DNA of 46,105 nucleotides. It comes from Chara braunii (Eukaryota; Streptophyta; Charophyceae; Charales; Characeae). Every line of letters begins with the position of its first letter. Position 1 is the stretch's first letter. The translations under genes were made by a program, and so were the position numbers. Below the pieces are notes generated by a model. It saw only the letters and a program-made list of their open reading frames with translations, was not told where the DNA came from and made no database searches. The stretch lies in contig BFEA01000423.1 of the NCBI GenBank assembly GCA_003427395.1, forward strand, positions 502,896 to 549,000, read 5' to 3'. Shown here one piece after another: positions 33,401 to 41,840 of the stretch.

Positions 33401-36400
33401 CACACACAAGGTTGTCTACTACAGAACCTGTGTGTTGGAGGTTCTCTATGCCAGATAAGTTCTTAGGAGCTTCATCGGTATGAGAAGTCGATATTCCTTC
33501 TGGAGTGAAGAGGATTGCAGTGCTGGAGTTTGCGAGTGAAAACTTCGGGCTTTCGTCTTCGGCCACACTTCCTTCCCGAGATCTAGGAACGTTGTGATGG
33601 TCGCAGAGTTGGAGGTGACTTCTGTGTTGTGCTGTGGCCACTGGAAAACATGGAGAGAAACTAGGAGCATATATGGGTATGTTTTCGATTTGAAGTAACA
33701 CCAAAAAACTGTGGCATGAGATAAGTTGATGGTCCTCCACTGCGGCACGCCCTGGTACGTGGAGTAAGTTGTTCTCTTTCCCTCCGGGCCCACTATGGAA
33801 TTGTCAAGAAGAAAGGGTATTGTCTTGCAGCTGGTCCATATTTCTGGTAGGTTCCGGTGTACAGTCCATGTTCCAATGCATGACGAGTCGTATAGAAGTC
33901 AAAAGATTGTGCAGGTGAGTCGTTCTCATGCTCATGGGCACAGTCTGCGCTGCTTAGACTTCCTTCTTATACATACCTACTTGATTCTGTCTGATCAAAT
34001 CTTCTTTGACAGGAACACCACTGGTCTGGCCCTGCGCCGTCATCTTGGTGCAACGGAGTGCCAGTGGCAAAATCTTGCGAAGCGTCAGTCGAGTACGAAG
34101 GGCAGAGACTAGTGTGGGAAACCCTAAAAGCCATGATGCTGTAACTGTGTGCCCCTTTTGAGTGACTCGAAGGTCTCTTCAAACTGCTCTAAAGTATAAA
34201 GGTGTTGGTCAGGACAGCCAGAGGTGCGACCATCTCCAAACACCCAGAACAATCTCTGCATAATGGCTCCCCGTGCCGGTTTATTAAATAACTGCATGAT
34301 ACTTGTTATGTCAGTTTTGCATCCTCGCTGGCCCTGATTGACACTCAGCTTACCATATTTTGGCGGGATCCTTTGCAAGTCGATAGTCGAATCAATTGCC
34401 AATCAATTTCCTCACAACGAGATTGGATGCTTAAAATTACCCTTTGTCGTTCCATAAGCTTCCGGGGACAGATGGTTACAGCTGTCCTGGTCTTTCTCAG
34501 TTCTGCTTGGAGGCAATGTCCTATTTCTTTCCAAGAACCTGAGAGGAGCAAACACAGTCTCTATCCATATTGCTGTGTCACTGCGTGTCAATAGGCAACG
34601 TATGGTAGGTCATTTCGTCATTGGAACATTCACCCTTGAGTTATTTCTGACTCTGTCTCTGTTGTTCGAAACCTCGAAAGATAGATGTGCCCACTTTGTT
34701 GCATCTTGGCATCCAAACTAGACTCACCTTGGAAAACTCGAGCAGAAGAGCAGGGACAGCAGATTGGTGTCCTATAAGATTCGAAGAGCACCTTGTGAAA
34801 CTAGACGGGGCACTAATAGATTGCTGATGGTATATTGAATGCACTCTCTAAACTGTGGAAAGCGTAAATCTGGCGTTAGGTGAACCAGCTGCTCATAAAA
34901 CCGAGGATGACCAATCAGAAAATGATTTGCAGAATTTAAGGGGAACTGGAAAAATAATTCACTCCAGGTGCCGAGGACGAAGTTGTGGAGTCTCCCATTT
35001 CAAAAAATGAAATGTGAATGAAAAAGTTTTACCCCAGTTGCTGGGGGAGCACATTTGCCCGGGTGCAATCACGAGCCCAATTAGTCCTAGTTTCTCGAGA
35101 GGCAGGAGTACTCTCCTGTTCCCTTAAGGACCAGCACATGTGAGCCTCTTTTTACCGGAGCGGATTCACACACTACGAGCCTAAAGGCTAAGCCAAACTG
35201 CCATCCACACATTTTTGTCTTCTTTTTGGATGGCGCTACCGACCACTGTGGTCTGGTATCTCCAAGCCCCCGACATTCTTGGGGTAGAGGGTGGAAAATA
35301 AAGGATCCGTTCCTTGTCTCAACCAATTCCCATGTCAGGCATACTCACGCTGCCACTTTCCATAATGTATGTGACTGCACTTGTTGCGAGGCGTGGTTGA
35401 ATCTCAAGGCAATAGAGTGTAGTATGCCTTTTCTTTTCCGTTCCCCCCTCCCCCCTCCTCCCCCTCCCCCCCCTCGCGAGAAAAATATCTCCATTGTTTC
35501 AGAGGTCAGGCGGGGAACCTCGTTTATTTCAATGCAATCTTGCATAGGTCTTTCCAAAATGTATCTGGTTGCATTTCTGGCCAGGCCTAGGGTGCCAAAC
35601 GAGTGAAAACAAGAAAACTGCTGCTGTGGTAGCAGGTCCAGCATAAGGGGCAACTTGTTCGCAGTCGGGAGGTTGTGGACTGCTGTAGACAGTTGGCTTC
35701 CACTTATGTGGAGTGGTGTGTGGCAATCCAAGGCAGTAGTTGGGACAAAAGATGTGCTTTTCTGATGCGGGCTGCTGCTTGGTCAGATTGTCAAGAGTAT
35801 GGACTGACTTCATCATGCACTTGAAATTCGTGAATCCTTTAAGAACTGCGGGCTCTTAGCTGGCGGCCTCTGTATCTGGGAACTGCTGCATGCCTCCCAT
35901 GACCTGTCCCGAGCTTGCTCTCACTTTTGGCAGATCTGTATGCTTCTCTTTGTGGTGACGAGGACAGGGAGCTGTTGTTCAATGATTTTTATCGTGATAG
36001 CCCGTTGGACTCAATGGGCACATGGTTGGTGGCTTCTGTGAATCAGCGGGGCCTCTAACACTTTAGCCTGCGCAAGTGTCCATCCTGCGGGTCCCCATTT
36101 GAGCATTTGTGGCACGTGGCTTGGATTGATGATGGTTCCATGTCCTAGTAGCTGTTGGATTATTCCGCAGTTGAAGTCTTACCCTGTTCTGTTGCGCTTT
36201 TCTTAAAAGTTAGAGAAGTTTAGACTTTTTACGAGCCGTTGTTCTTGACATCTCTCTTCTGGTGCCTGTTTCAGATCGGTCCAGGCAACACACACAGCAC
36301 CTTATCACAACTCTCTAGAGCTTTGTGAAGATTCATCGAACACACACCACTGATACTTGCAAAGATTTGCTGACGCAGTTTGCTGCAGTGTCAATAAGGA

Positions 36401-39400
36401 CAGAACTGCAACGTACTTCATCTACCAACAATGTGCCCTGGGCCTGCAAAATATTGTGGGCCACTGTGCTAGTGCTCGTTACCTCAGCCTGTTTCATAGT
36501 GGACCTATTCCCTGCCTGTTGAAAGCTCGTACTCCACACGAGGAGGTTGCCTGGCATCAGTACTCGTTCCCATTGTAATCCCTGTTTCCACAGGGCACTC
36601 GGTCAGGTCAATCTACGTCCTGTGTTCTTGCGAGGTTGAGGCTTTGCCTTCATGCACTGACCTGACTATAAAGTTCTCCTCGAAGACGGACAATTATCTG
36701 ACAATATGTACTTGCCTAGACTGACTTTCGACTTTCGTAAGCTGTTTGTTGCTGTGAACCTATTCATCTGACTGGGCGGGCATTCCAGTCTACGTTGATA
36801 GCTGAGACAAACCGTTCTGAAAATCACCCCTATCCTCCACGCAGGAACAAGGGGCTGGCATTGAACATCAATGCAAGAACGAAACCCTCTTTACGTGGAA
36901 ACTCAGTCCCTCAGCGAAATCAAGGTTCTCAACACGTTCATCCACGTCCAGATACCGAAAATGTGCCAGTGCAGTCTCTTGTACTGCCTTTACACGAACG
37001 AAGGCAATCCCCTTCGTACCAGTGTAATCAGCCGGAGTCACATTTGAAGAGCCGCTCATTGCTGAACTCAGCAATGCCAGCCCCTTTTTGTTTGGTAGTC
37101 TCAGCAAGTCTGGTCAATTGTCACCCTGTAGGTATTTCCCGTGGTTGATATCTGTAGGCATTTCCATGGTCGATATCACTAGGGATGATTTCTGCGCCCC
37201 CTCCAAGAATTTGCGGAGTTGGTGCAGTGCATACATAGAGCGCTGAATGGACTTGCGATTTCCGTCTTTCTTTTTGTATGATCTTTTTCTTCGCTTGGAT
37301 CTGTGAATTTCTTCTCATCTTGCAACGGTGTAGAGGGTAGCTCATCTGTCATCAGTGTGTGGTTCTGTCAGTTGAGGCAGCTGGGATATTTTGTAGAGCT
37401 AACATTATGCGCAAGGCCTCAGGCTTTGAGGTGCAGGGTTCTCCCATTTAAAAGAAGTGGATTCCAAAGAATGAAGCTAGGCTTAGGCTTGGAGGAGCAG
37501 GGTTCACCCATTCAAATGAAAAACTTTATTCCAAAGAATGAAGCGAGAGTCAAGGCTCAAAGTGAAAGTTGTTACAAAATCCAGATGTGCATCGTGAAAG
37601 GTATCGCTATATTATTACTAGTGCAGTGCATTGGAAGGAGGACGCTTTTTTTTTCCGCCCCATCATCTGGAGTCATTGAGGTCCCACCTCCTATGAAAAG
37701 CACTTGAGATGAAAAGTGCTCATTATGGTCATCCCTTCCCCTGTGTCTCCCGTTATCATCCCATCACGACTAGCTGAACATACGAATAATAGCTATCACA
37801 AGGGGGAGTTGTTGTGACACGTGCTGTCACATTTACGCCGTTATCCCACCAGTTCTGGAGGTTCTGTTTTCCTTGGCAGATACCTCTCGATCGTCCACTT
37901 TCTAGAGAGTAGAGATTTCTCTCTCTGCAATACCTCTCCAGGTAACAGTCTAGCAGTTGTGCTCTCGGCTCCAATCAGCTGTTTTTTTTGTTGTTGTCCC
38001 GCTGCACTCGATTTCGCGACCTAAAACGTATGCAGATGCAGATTTCTCTCTCTGCGATTTCTCTCTCTGCACTGCAGCTGTCGAAACTAAGTGTAACGGT
38101 AAATAATACCTACAAAATTTGGAATCCGTGTCCGTTTGAATGATACCTCTGCAGTTGTTTCAGAACATCCGTATGGGATGGTGGGGGATCTCTTTCCTGC
38201 CTGCTTCCCGTGAGATCTGCCACCAAAAAAGAAGATATTTCTGGGCTAAAAATAACTTTCTGTTGTATATATCTTAATCAAATCCAAACTTCCAAAGGTG
38301 AGGGAAACGTACGAACATTCGGGAAGGGGGGGGGGTACAATGCACGAAATAGTGTTGACAGGGTTTGAAAAATGAAAGTGGATATTTGTGTGTTATGTTG
38401 AGAAGAAACACAAGTTTCGTCCTCGATCAGGAAGGTTGGAGGTTGCCGTTGAGCGGAAACATCAGGGTTCTCTCTCCCGAACTTGAACCCCTCACCTGGG
38501 TTTGGAGATACCTCAGCATCGTGTGTGGCTGCTGTGCTGTGTATTGACCTCTTAACTGTTTTTTTTTGCCCCCCTAGCTTCTCCCGCTTTCGGGGACTGT
38601 GCACTGCTTGCGAGACTGATCCTCATCATGCAATTCATACCCTCCTGGACCTATTTTCCTTTTTCGCGGCTGTACTCCTGTTGCTTTCGTTCTCACCATT
38701 CGTGCAGCACTGCCGCTATGCAGTGGTGCCAGTAGGCGGTGTCAAATTCCTCTTTGCTGGGCCACTTCTGTAGTGCATTTACAGAGTTCTCCTGTTCATC
38801 CTTTATGTTTGGGTTTCGCCCTTCTTTCTCCCCTGCATTTTATAACCCTGCTTTGGACGCGTTTGTCATTTTATAGGCAAACCACTCTGTGGTTATTGCC
38901 TTAGTGCACGTGTTGGTGGAATGAGCAAAACTGGATGAGAAAAGCCAGTGAGTTGGCTTGGTGAACACGCTATTTTTTTGTCAAAACCTGGTCTGCAGTG
39001 TAGTTAGCATGCCTATTCGTCCAATTAGAGTGGCTTCCAACGTCCTACGTGTGAATCTCCATGCAGCTATCCGTTCGGTACAGCGAAGAAAACCACTTTC
39101 CTCTGTTTGTTTTCTCATGTGCTTCCCTTCCCCGTTCCCCAAATCATTGTTTCCGCGTGTGTCGTCCTCCTTGCCATCCTCGGTGGTGTTTCACACATTT
39201 CCCCTTTCGTTCCTTATCTGTATATGCTTCTTCGTTATGTGCGTCTGAAATTCTGAAAGGTGCCTTCAAAACTCGATATGAGATTCTTCAAGGTGCAATT
39301 CTGTTCCTGAAAGTGAATACTGATGTTCTGGAAGTGTCTTCGGACCAACCTCGGCTTGTTTCTGTTTATGACGGCAGGAGGAGAGGTTGAAACCCCGGAA

Positions 39401-41840
39401 AACTGAGGAAGATGATGAACGGTATGTCAAGCCCTTCCAGATGCCCAAAGTGTGGATTCCTGTGTAAAAGATGAACAAGAGCTTGTGAAGAATCGAATCT
39501 GGTCAGTCACAGCTCTGGTGCTTGTTAACCTGCGCTAAGGAAGCTAAGGAAGCTATTCACAAAGATATCACCCACTTGAGATTGCTCTAAAGAAATCTCT
39601 TGAACATGTTACGAAAGAAAGATACAGTACTTGCAATTCAAAATTCGCATAGTACCGTGGATTACTTGCAGAGGAATGTTGGTTTAAATAGCTTGCAGAT
39701 CAATGTTTGTGGCTCCATCGTCGGGCAAGGGGAGGGGGGCAGAATGAAGGAATATGTTGGTAATTGGTTGGTGTAAATAGCTTGTGTATCGGTTTTCCTG
39801 TATGGGGAAGATGGTCGTCGGTGTTGAGAGGAAGAAATCTGAAGAAGGCAAAATACTAAAATAGGGATGTCAATTGTGCTTTTTCGGTTAGGGGACAAAA
39901 GAAGGGGAGGACGAGCTTTCATGCCTTTTTTTATTTATCATTATTATACTGATAATTATAGTATATTACTGGGAACCCCGTAGCGGCCAGCCTAGTTCAA
40001 GCCTCCAACGAAGGAACATGTGGCAGCTGCACCCGACCTATAGGTGGGCGATACCGGCCAGGGGCCAGCCGGTAGCATCAAGGACTACGCCAACCAGACC
40101 AATCCCTGTGCCTCCCCTCCGGTCCCCTCCCCCTGCGAACATCAGCAGTCTCTGCTGAATGCCGCTCGGGGACCAGCGGCCTGAAGGCCTGAAAGGCCGT
40201 TCTGTCCAGATTTGACAGGTACTCGGATTGGTTGGCCTCAAAAGAATTGGCCTTTGTAAAAATAAAAAACGAAAAAAGAAGGGGAGGAGAAATGGTGATC
40301 GGAAGGAAATGGCCAAGCTTATGGATGTCGAGCAAGAGAAAAAAGAGCACTCTTTTCTGTTCAGAGCGTAGCTGCAGCTCTAATCGCAGGGAATGATGTC
40401 TCATGTAGGTTGTTCCTCTGTGAGCCAATTCAGTGTCTCATCTTGATACTCCGTTCGTTTCTCCTTTTCATTTTGTTCTCGCTTGACCCACTGCTGCAGT
40501 AGGTGGCTTTCAGAAGTTTACATGACAAAATTCGATTGGTTGTTTGATGCGGAGATCAGGTCAAAGGACAGCGATCCTGGGCTGGACAAGGATGTGAAGG
40601 AGAGAGACAAGTCTCTTGACAGGGACAGACCGGCGCGCGACCGTTCTTCAGAAAGGAATGATAGAGATCGTGACAGGGACCGTGACGCGGATCGCCATCG
40701 AATCAGAGAACGAGACAGGGATCGCGATCGTGGGCGGGACTACGATCGAAGTGGCAGGAGAAGGTAATTGGCCAAAGTTCAGGGATTTTGTCTCAGACTT
40801 CTCCCTGCATTGTATCCTTACTAAGGCATTATTCGAAATGGTAAAGCAGATTTTCTTGTCGAAGTGACAACGGCATTTTAGAATTGAAAGTCTTTTGAAG
40901 GTTAGAACCCTGGGGAGTGATGTGTGCTCCCAATGGGCAGGGATTTTCTTGTCTTCGTGTCTTGGAAGACGTGGGTTGGAGATGGGGAGATTAGATGTGT
41001 GGATTGCTGTCGGTTGTCAGGAGGCAGACACTGCACGTCAGGCTTTGTCGTATTTGGTTTGGAGCAGGGTCTGTTTATGTCATGAAACTGTTTAAGTGAG
41101 TGACTGCTGCATGTCAGTCTCAAATCGAAGCGGCGGTGGTTCGACTTGGGAAAAGGACCGTAGCCCTTTCATGAAAAGGACCCACACTTCAGCACTTTCT
41201 GCTGCAGGAGTTTAACGAAGTAGGAAAGAGAATGCCTGAAGCTGTGAGAGGAAAATTTAGAGGAGAACAAAGCAAGATTGCTGTTGGAAGCCAGTCTTTT
41301 GGGGCTGGCAACCAGATCTACTGCTGGCTTGTTCAAACCCACAATGAGACATTGGGTTTCAAGAACAGATGCATTCGCAGCTTAGTTTTTTACGGGCATA
41401 CGACGTGGATTAACAATTCTTACTTCCCTTTTGGCCCATAGTTTAGGTTTTCAATCGGTCATATGCCTCTTTGCTTCTTTGTACTCTTATCCGATTGGCC
41501 CTGAGGTAGGCCGGCAGCATTATCAGGCAGAGTCAGCCATGTTATGTATTTGGGTATGCTGTTGTGTCGGGTCAGTGTGCCCTTTGTGGAAAGGGCTTCA
41601 TTGTACTCTTATCCGATTTGCCCTGAGGTAGGTCTGCAGCTTTATCAGGCAGAGTCAGCCAAGTACATATTTGGGTATGCTGGTGTGTCGAGTCAGTGTG
41701 CACTTGTGGAAAGGGCTTCATGGAATCACTCTTCTTCTGTCCTCTAATTCTTCTCCTCCGTGAAATGCAGGTCGAGATCAAGGTCAAGAGAGCGGTCAAG
41801 GGACAGGGAGAGGGAAAGAGAACGTGACAGATATGGGTAA
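10420..41840 (+). CDS. LUC7A: LUC7-like U1 snRNP splicing factor, 12 exons seen, 5' end missing
   Basis: Joining 12 exons (10420-10472, 11741-11909, 14947-15010, 17491-17570, 18543-18702, 21119-21180, 22865-22915, 26628-26686, 29005-29086, 39378-39421, 40560-40763, 41771-41840) gives 1098 nt: 365 codons plus TAA, with every junction in phase. The protein follows plant LUC7A/B from the end of zinc finger 1 to the C-terminus. In visible-part numbering, residues 1-18 close finger 1 (Cys7, His11), 19-74 and 75-122 are helical or coiled-coil, and 123-196 carry the FNKDRA and PPDPRTQE blocks. Zinc finger 2 spans 214-249 (Cys221, Cys224, His240, His246), and 276-365 is an Arg/Asp- and Arg/Ser-rich tail. 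Known LUC7 proteins bind U1 snRNP in the nucleus and help select 5' splice sites. The N-terminal exon(s), expected to encode about 50 residues, were not located. The family is certain from sequence; individual weak splice sites are inferred from alignment recalled from memory. Confidence 0.93.
10473..11740 (+). other. LUC7 intron (1.3 kb)
   Basis: The intron runs from GTATCC to ACAACAG. It contains a T-run at about 11681-11693 followed by an alternative ACTCGTAG acceptor ending at 11700. No repeat or nested gene is recognised. Confidence 0.8.
11741..11909 (+). CDS. LUC7A: LUC7 exon: N-terminal helical region
   Basis: The exon completes the split Glu codon and reads YEDAKKRLRDNYDRELEECL, continuing through DCDKKIQRALKRLEDTDEGAAS to ATK. 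This is the conserved NYDRELE ... CD[RK]KI.RALKRL helical segment of plant LUC7. The acceptor is ATACAACAG. A pyrimidine-rich acceptor 40 nt upstream (after 11700) would put a stop in frame. The donor is AAG|GCAAGC, a GC donor, chosen because the next homologous block (TPESNEL) follows in phase 0. Confidence 0.93.
12552..12585. repeat. (GA)n microsatellite
   Basis: GA run of about 17 units inside a LUC7 intron. Confidence 0.97.
13305..13481 (-). mobile_element. tRNA-derived SINE-like element
   Basis: On the minus strand the sequence starts GGGGCCTAGCTCAGTTGGCT. It contains an A box TAGCTCAGTTGGC (complement of 13461-13473) and a B box GATCGATTC (complement of 13420-13428), 32 nt apart, which is the spacing of an internal RNA polymerase III promoter. 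The anticodon arm and the 3' half of the acceptor stem do not fold as a real tRNA. The downstream part (to about 13305) is tRNA-unrelated, as in a SINE body. The 3' boundary is uncertain. Confidence 0.72.
13936..14472. repeat. about 270-bp tandem duplication
   Basis: Two nearly identical copies (13936-14203 and 14205-14472) include GGTGGTTTTGCATTATCAGC and a G-run. Differences are few, so the duplication is young. Copy 1 contains an ambiguous base (n) at 14144 inside its G-run, probably a sequencing or assembly difficulty. Confidence 0.96.
14816..14912 (+). pseudogene. atp1: atp1-like mitochondrial fragment (nuclear insert)
   Basis: The frame from ATG at 14823 reads INSLDQIQISQILKYEQELL and then KSIDPSLL. 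This resembles the C-terminal part of ATP synthase alpha encoded by mitochondrial atp1, where bryophyte proteins have YEQELLKSIDP-x-LL. The stretch is much more AT-rich than its surroundings, as expected of organelle DNA. Only about 30 codons are present, with no start or 3' end, so it is a non-functional nuclear-mitochondrial insert. It ends about 35 nt before the next LUC7 exon. Confidence 0.68.
14947..15010 (+). CDS. LUC7A: LUC7 exon: TPESNELTKQIKDKLRDAEKL block
   Basis: Acceptor CCTCCTTGCAG and donor G|GTACGT frame 21 codons plus one base. The block matches the plant LUC7 segment SPE.LELSKQIKEK.KEA. The upstream 3' splice-site region sits within 35 nt of an atp1-like, AT-rich insert. The sequence following the donor recurs twice upstream, in the 13.9-14.5 kb tandem repeat. 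Confidence 0.93.
15411..15938. mobile_element. 528-bp fold-back (long inverted repeat) element
   Basis: The left terminus CTGCTTGTTTGGCCTGG and the right terminus (complement of 15922-15938) are inverted copies. Pairing continues through GTGAACAATCTGCATCGTTA and on to a central hairpin at about 15693-15755, so nearly the whole element folds on itself. The left arm contains a 57-bp internal duplication (starts 15587 and 15644) not mirrored in the right arm. No transposase frame is present, so it is non-autonomous. Target-site duplications were not identified. Confidence 0.85.
16296..16378 (+). repeat. G-run cluster (quadruplex-prone)
   Basis: At least six runs of three or more G occur within 80 nt, including a run of eight. 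Runs of this density can form G-quadruplexes in DNA or in the pre-mRNA. No function is implied. Confidence 0.8.
17491..17570 (+). CDS. LUC7A: LUC7 exon: DLEGKTDEKLKVLEVVEEL block
   Basis: Acceptor GGATTTGCAG and donor CAG|GTAAGT are both near-consensus. The exon encodes LEGKTDEKLKVLEVVEELRQ and then KRADKQ, matching the plant LUC7 segment LEGKTDLKI.ALELVEEMRTKRAD. The Asp codon is split across the previous intron. Confidence 0.96.
17571..18542 (+). other. LUC7 intron (1.0 kb)
   Basis: The intron runs from GTAAGT to CTTACAG. It carries the (TG)n(AG)n tract and a T-run within 140 nt of the 3' splice site. No other element is seen. Confidence 0.85.
18405..18475. repeat. (TG)n(AG)n compound microsatellite next to a 3' splice site
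   Basis: About 19 TG units run into about 17 AG units. A T-run at 18484-18494 follows and the exon begins at 18543, so the order is TG repeat, AG repeat, T-tract, acceptor. Confidence 0.97.
18543..18702 (+). CDS. LUC7A: LUC7 exon: FNKDRA / PPDPRTQE block
   Basis: Acceptor TTGCTTACAG and donor CTTG|GTATAG frame 53 codons plus one base. The visible blocks are ALALLETFNKDRATG, a Gly/Pro/Ser-rich linker, and PPDPRTQEAIRERLKKAEEL. The FNKDRA and PPDPRTQE motifs are plant LUC7 signatures. The exon is 160 nt, so skipping it would break the frame. A (TG)n(AG)n tract followed by a T run lies just upstream. Confidence 0.96.
18703..21118 (+). other. LUC7 intron (2.4 kb)
   Basis: The intron runs from GTATAG to AACTGTCAG. 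It contains a CT/GCTGCT-rich stretch (19290-20050) and an A/G-rich GAAGAA stretch (20320-20390). These produce Pro/Ser/Leu-rich frames with no recognised domain. Confidence 0.82.
21119..21180 (+). CDS. LUC7A: LUC7 exon: GEMGMVDEAQKAMEEAEAL block
   Basis: Acceptor AACTGTCAG and donor AGA|GTAAGC flank the exon. It completes the split Gly codon and encodes EMGMVDEAQKAMEEAEALKR, the helical segment that precedes the linker to zinc finger 2. The match to plant LUC7 (GMVDEAQKALEEAEALK) is nearly continuous. Confidence 0.95.
21181..22864 (+). other. LUC7 intron (1.7 kb)
   Basis: The intron runs from GTAAGC to TTGTGCAG. Only unique-looking sequence is seen, with no repeat or exon recognised inside. 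Confidence 0.82.
22865..22915 (+). CDS. LUC7A: LUC7 exon: linker before zinc finger 2
   Basis: This 17-codon exon reads LGSRGDPADGQKGDMRI between acceptor TTTGTGCAG and donor ATT|GTGAGT. The linker is poorly conserved. The final DMRI aligns with the D-V-R-I that stands just before T-D-Q-K-L-R in plant LUC7. Phase 0 at both ends means the exon could be skipped without a frameshift. Confidence 0.85.
23508..23557 (-). pseudogene. trnI-GAU: plastid trnI-GAU 5' exon plus intron start (nuclear insert)
   Basis: On the minus strand, 23557-23520 reads GGGCTATTAGCTAAGCTGGT followed by AGAGCGCACCCCTGATAA, the 5' exon of plastid tRNA-Ile(GAU). It continues into TTGCGTCGTTGT (23519-23508), the first bases of that gene's group II intron in plants. 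Homology then stops. The 3' exon is absent and the D-arm has a changed or inserted base, so it cannot make a tRNA. It is a nuclear-plastid insert. Confidence 0.82.
23561..23880. other. AT-rich flank, possibly the rest of the plastid insert
   Basis: This 320-nt stretch is conspicuously AT-rich compared with its neighbours. It lies on the side that would be upstream of trnI-GAU in a plastome, where the rrn16-trnI spacer is expected. I do not recognise a specific plastid sequence, so the origin is inferred from position and composition only. Confidence 0.4.
24642..24720. repeat. 79-nt near-perfect hairpin
   Basis: TACTTGGCACTTCGGCCTGA pairs with TTCAGGCCGAATTGGCAAGT, and inside it CAGGTCCAT (24665-24673) pairs with ATGGACCTG (24689-24697). 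The loop is about 15 nt. It lies directly after a GGTACC-repeat and before a T-run. Confidence 0.9.
24727..24749 (+). repeat. T homopolymer (about 23 nt)
   Basis: Uninterrupted T-run directly after the hairpin at 24642-24720. Confidence 0.97.
24825..25150. repeat. CT-rich minisatellite with a hairpin in each unit
   Basis: (CT)n stretches alternate with four copies of GCCTTTCCGCTGACGAAAGGC-like sequence at 24859, 24923, 25019 and 25087. In each copy GCCTTTC and GAAAGGC are inverted around a 7-nt centre, then GC-T-[AT]-[TC]-CGACAA follows. Copy 2 is diverged but keeps complementarity. Confidence 0.88.
26628..26686 (+). CDS. LUC7A: LUC7 exon: zinc finger 2, first half
   Basis: Acceptor CTTGGTGCAG and donor GACAG|GTGGGT frame the exon. 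It encodes ADQKLRVCDVCGAFLSIYD, containing the C-x2-C pair (Cys221, Cys224) of the second LUC7 finger. A Ser codon is split across the following intron. Confidence 0.97.
27445..27916. repeat. 239-bp tandem duplication
   Basis: Copies 27445-27683 and 27684-27916 are nearly identical from ATGTTCTATTGTTGCCTG to GTATTTGGGTGGCTAGA. They read as low-similarity open frames but no domain is recognised. Confidence 0.96.
28299..28456. repeat. 79-bp tandem duplication
   Basis: ATGCAAATGTGCTGGCATAC starts at 28299 and 28378. The copies differ at only a few bases. Confidence 0.96.
29005..29086 (+). CDS. LUC7A: LUC7 exon: zinc finger 2, second half
   Basis: Acceptor CCATACAG and donor AGG|GTAAGC flank the exon. 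It encodes DRRLADHFGGKLHLGYFQIR followed by EKLQEIR. DHFGGKLHLGY supplies His240 and His246 of finger 2 and is almost invariant in plant LUC7 proteins. Confidence 0.97.
30606..30891. repeat. 151-bp tandem duplication
   Basis: CTCTGGCATTGCTG...GGCTGTAGACTCCATT...GTTCTCCTGA occurs twice with period about 151. Divergence is moderate. Confidence 0.92.
32421..32565. repeat. 50-bp direct repeat, 95 bp apart
   Basis: GAGGAGTGTTGTAAA followed by CCCCTTGGGAA-TAGATGATG occurs at 32421 and 32516. Confidence 0.9.
32601..33021. repeat. 208-bp tandem duplication
   Basis: AGGATGATTAGGAGGAGAAA through GAGAATGGGCTATTCCCC occurs at 32601-32808 and 32809-33021 with small indels. Confidence 0.96.
33192..34844 (-). 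other. minus-strand coding-like frames, unrecognised
   Basis: Successive minus-strand frames (34844-34641, 34551-34345, 34402-34124, 33740-33192) have balanced amino-acid composition, unlike the low-complexity frames elsewhere. The longest is 182 codons, ending in FILVVLWKYSPKASMHPML. They are interrupted by stops and frame changes and match no family I know. They could be a decayed mobile-element gene, a captured gene or chance. Confidence 0.25.
35443..35473. repeat. C-run cluster
   Basis: Five or so runs of C separated by single T residues; the complementary strand is quadruplex-prone. Confidence 0.9.
37421..37545. repeat. about 60-bp direct repeat
   Basis: AGGCTTTGAGGTGCAGGGTT...TTCCAAAGAATGAAGC at 37421 recurs, diverged, at 37485. 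Confidence 0.82.
39378..39421 (+). CDS. LUC7A: LUC7 exon: charged linker EERLKPRKTEEDDER
   Basis: The exon lies between acceptor TATGACGGCAG and donor CG|GTATGT and encodes EERLKPRKTEEDDE plus two bases of an Arg codon. It fits in phase between the zinc-finger exon and the RS exon. The product EIR-EERLKPRKTEEDD-ERRSKD has about the same spacing as the Arabidopsis stretch that ends in ERRSKE, so no exon need be missing in the 10.3-kb intron before it. Confidence 0.78.
39422..40559 (+). other. LUC7 intron (1.1 kb)
   Basis: The intron runs from GTATGT to GAGATCAG. The 39920-39970 part is very AT-rich. A CTGCTGCAG acceptor with a good pyrimidine tract ends at 40499. An A-rich tail (40255-40280) follows a GC-rich segment (39970-40250), possibly an old retroposon. 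Confidence 0.75.
40560..40763 (+). CDS. LUC7A: LUC7 exon: Arg/Asp-rich RS-type tail
   Basis: From acceptor GGAGATCAG the exon reads SKDSDPGLDKDVKERDKSLD and then alternating Arg/Asp runs to YDRSGRR, ending at donor AAG|GTAATT. This is the RS/RD-like tail of plant LUC7. The chosen acceptor has a poor pyrimidine tract but recreates ERRSK. A stronger acceptor at 40500 is also in frame and would add 20 residues. Confidence 0.88.
40764..41770 (+). other. LUC7 intron (1.0 kb)
   Basis: The intron runs from GTAATT to AAATGCAG, with a long pyrimidine tract before the acceptor. It contains the 122-bp tandem duplication. Confidence 0.85.
41480..41722. repeat. 122-bp tandem duplication
   Basis: TGTACTCTTATCCGATTGGC starts at 41480 and, with one change, at 41602. 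Both copies end in GGAAAGGGCTTCAT. It lies about 50 nt before the terminal LUC7 exon. Confidence 0.95.
41771..41840 (+). CDS. LUC7A: LUC7 terminal exon: SRSRSRERSRDRERERERDR tail
   Basis: A strong pyrimidine tract and ATGCAG precede the exon. It encodes SRSRSRERSRDRERERERDR and then YG, followed by TAA (41838-41840). Arabidopsis LUC7A also ends close to an R-x-D-R-Y sequence. The bases GG|GTAAGG at 41835-41842 also look like a 5' splice site. If it were used, an acceptor at 42322 would add nine codons (SSRIARVWY) and a TGA at 42351. I prefer the simple stop. Confidence 0.85.

Larger units (their letters stand above)
29087..39377 (+). other. LUC7 giant intron (10.3 kb)
   Basis: The intron runs from GTAAGC to GACGGCAG. 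It holds several tandem duplications, a C-run cluster, short CT tracts and, at 33.2-34.9 kb, a cluster of minus-strand frames with no recognised family. No LUC7 exon is needed inside it, because the flanking exons align to plant LUC7 without a gap. Confidence 0.75.

Noticed and set aside
33192-33740. YLDD in the minus-strand frame as a reverse-transcriptase active site
   Set aside because: The surrounding residues do not match a reverse transcriptase palm; four residues alone are chance.
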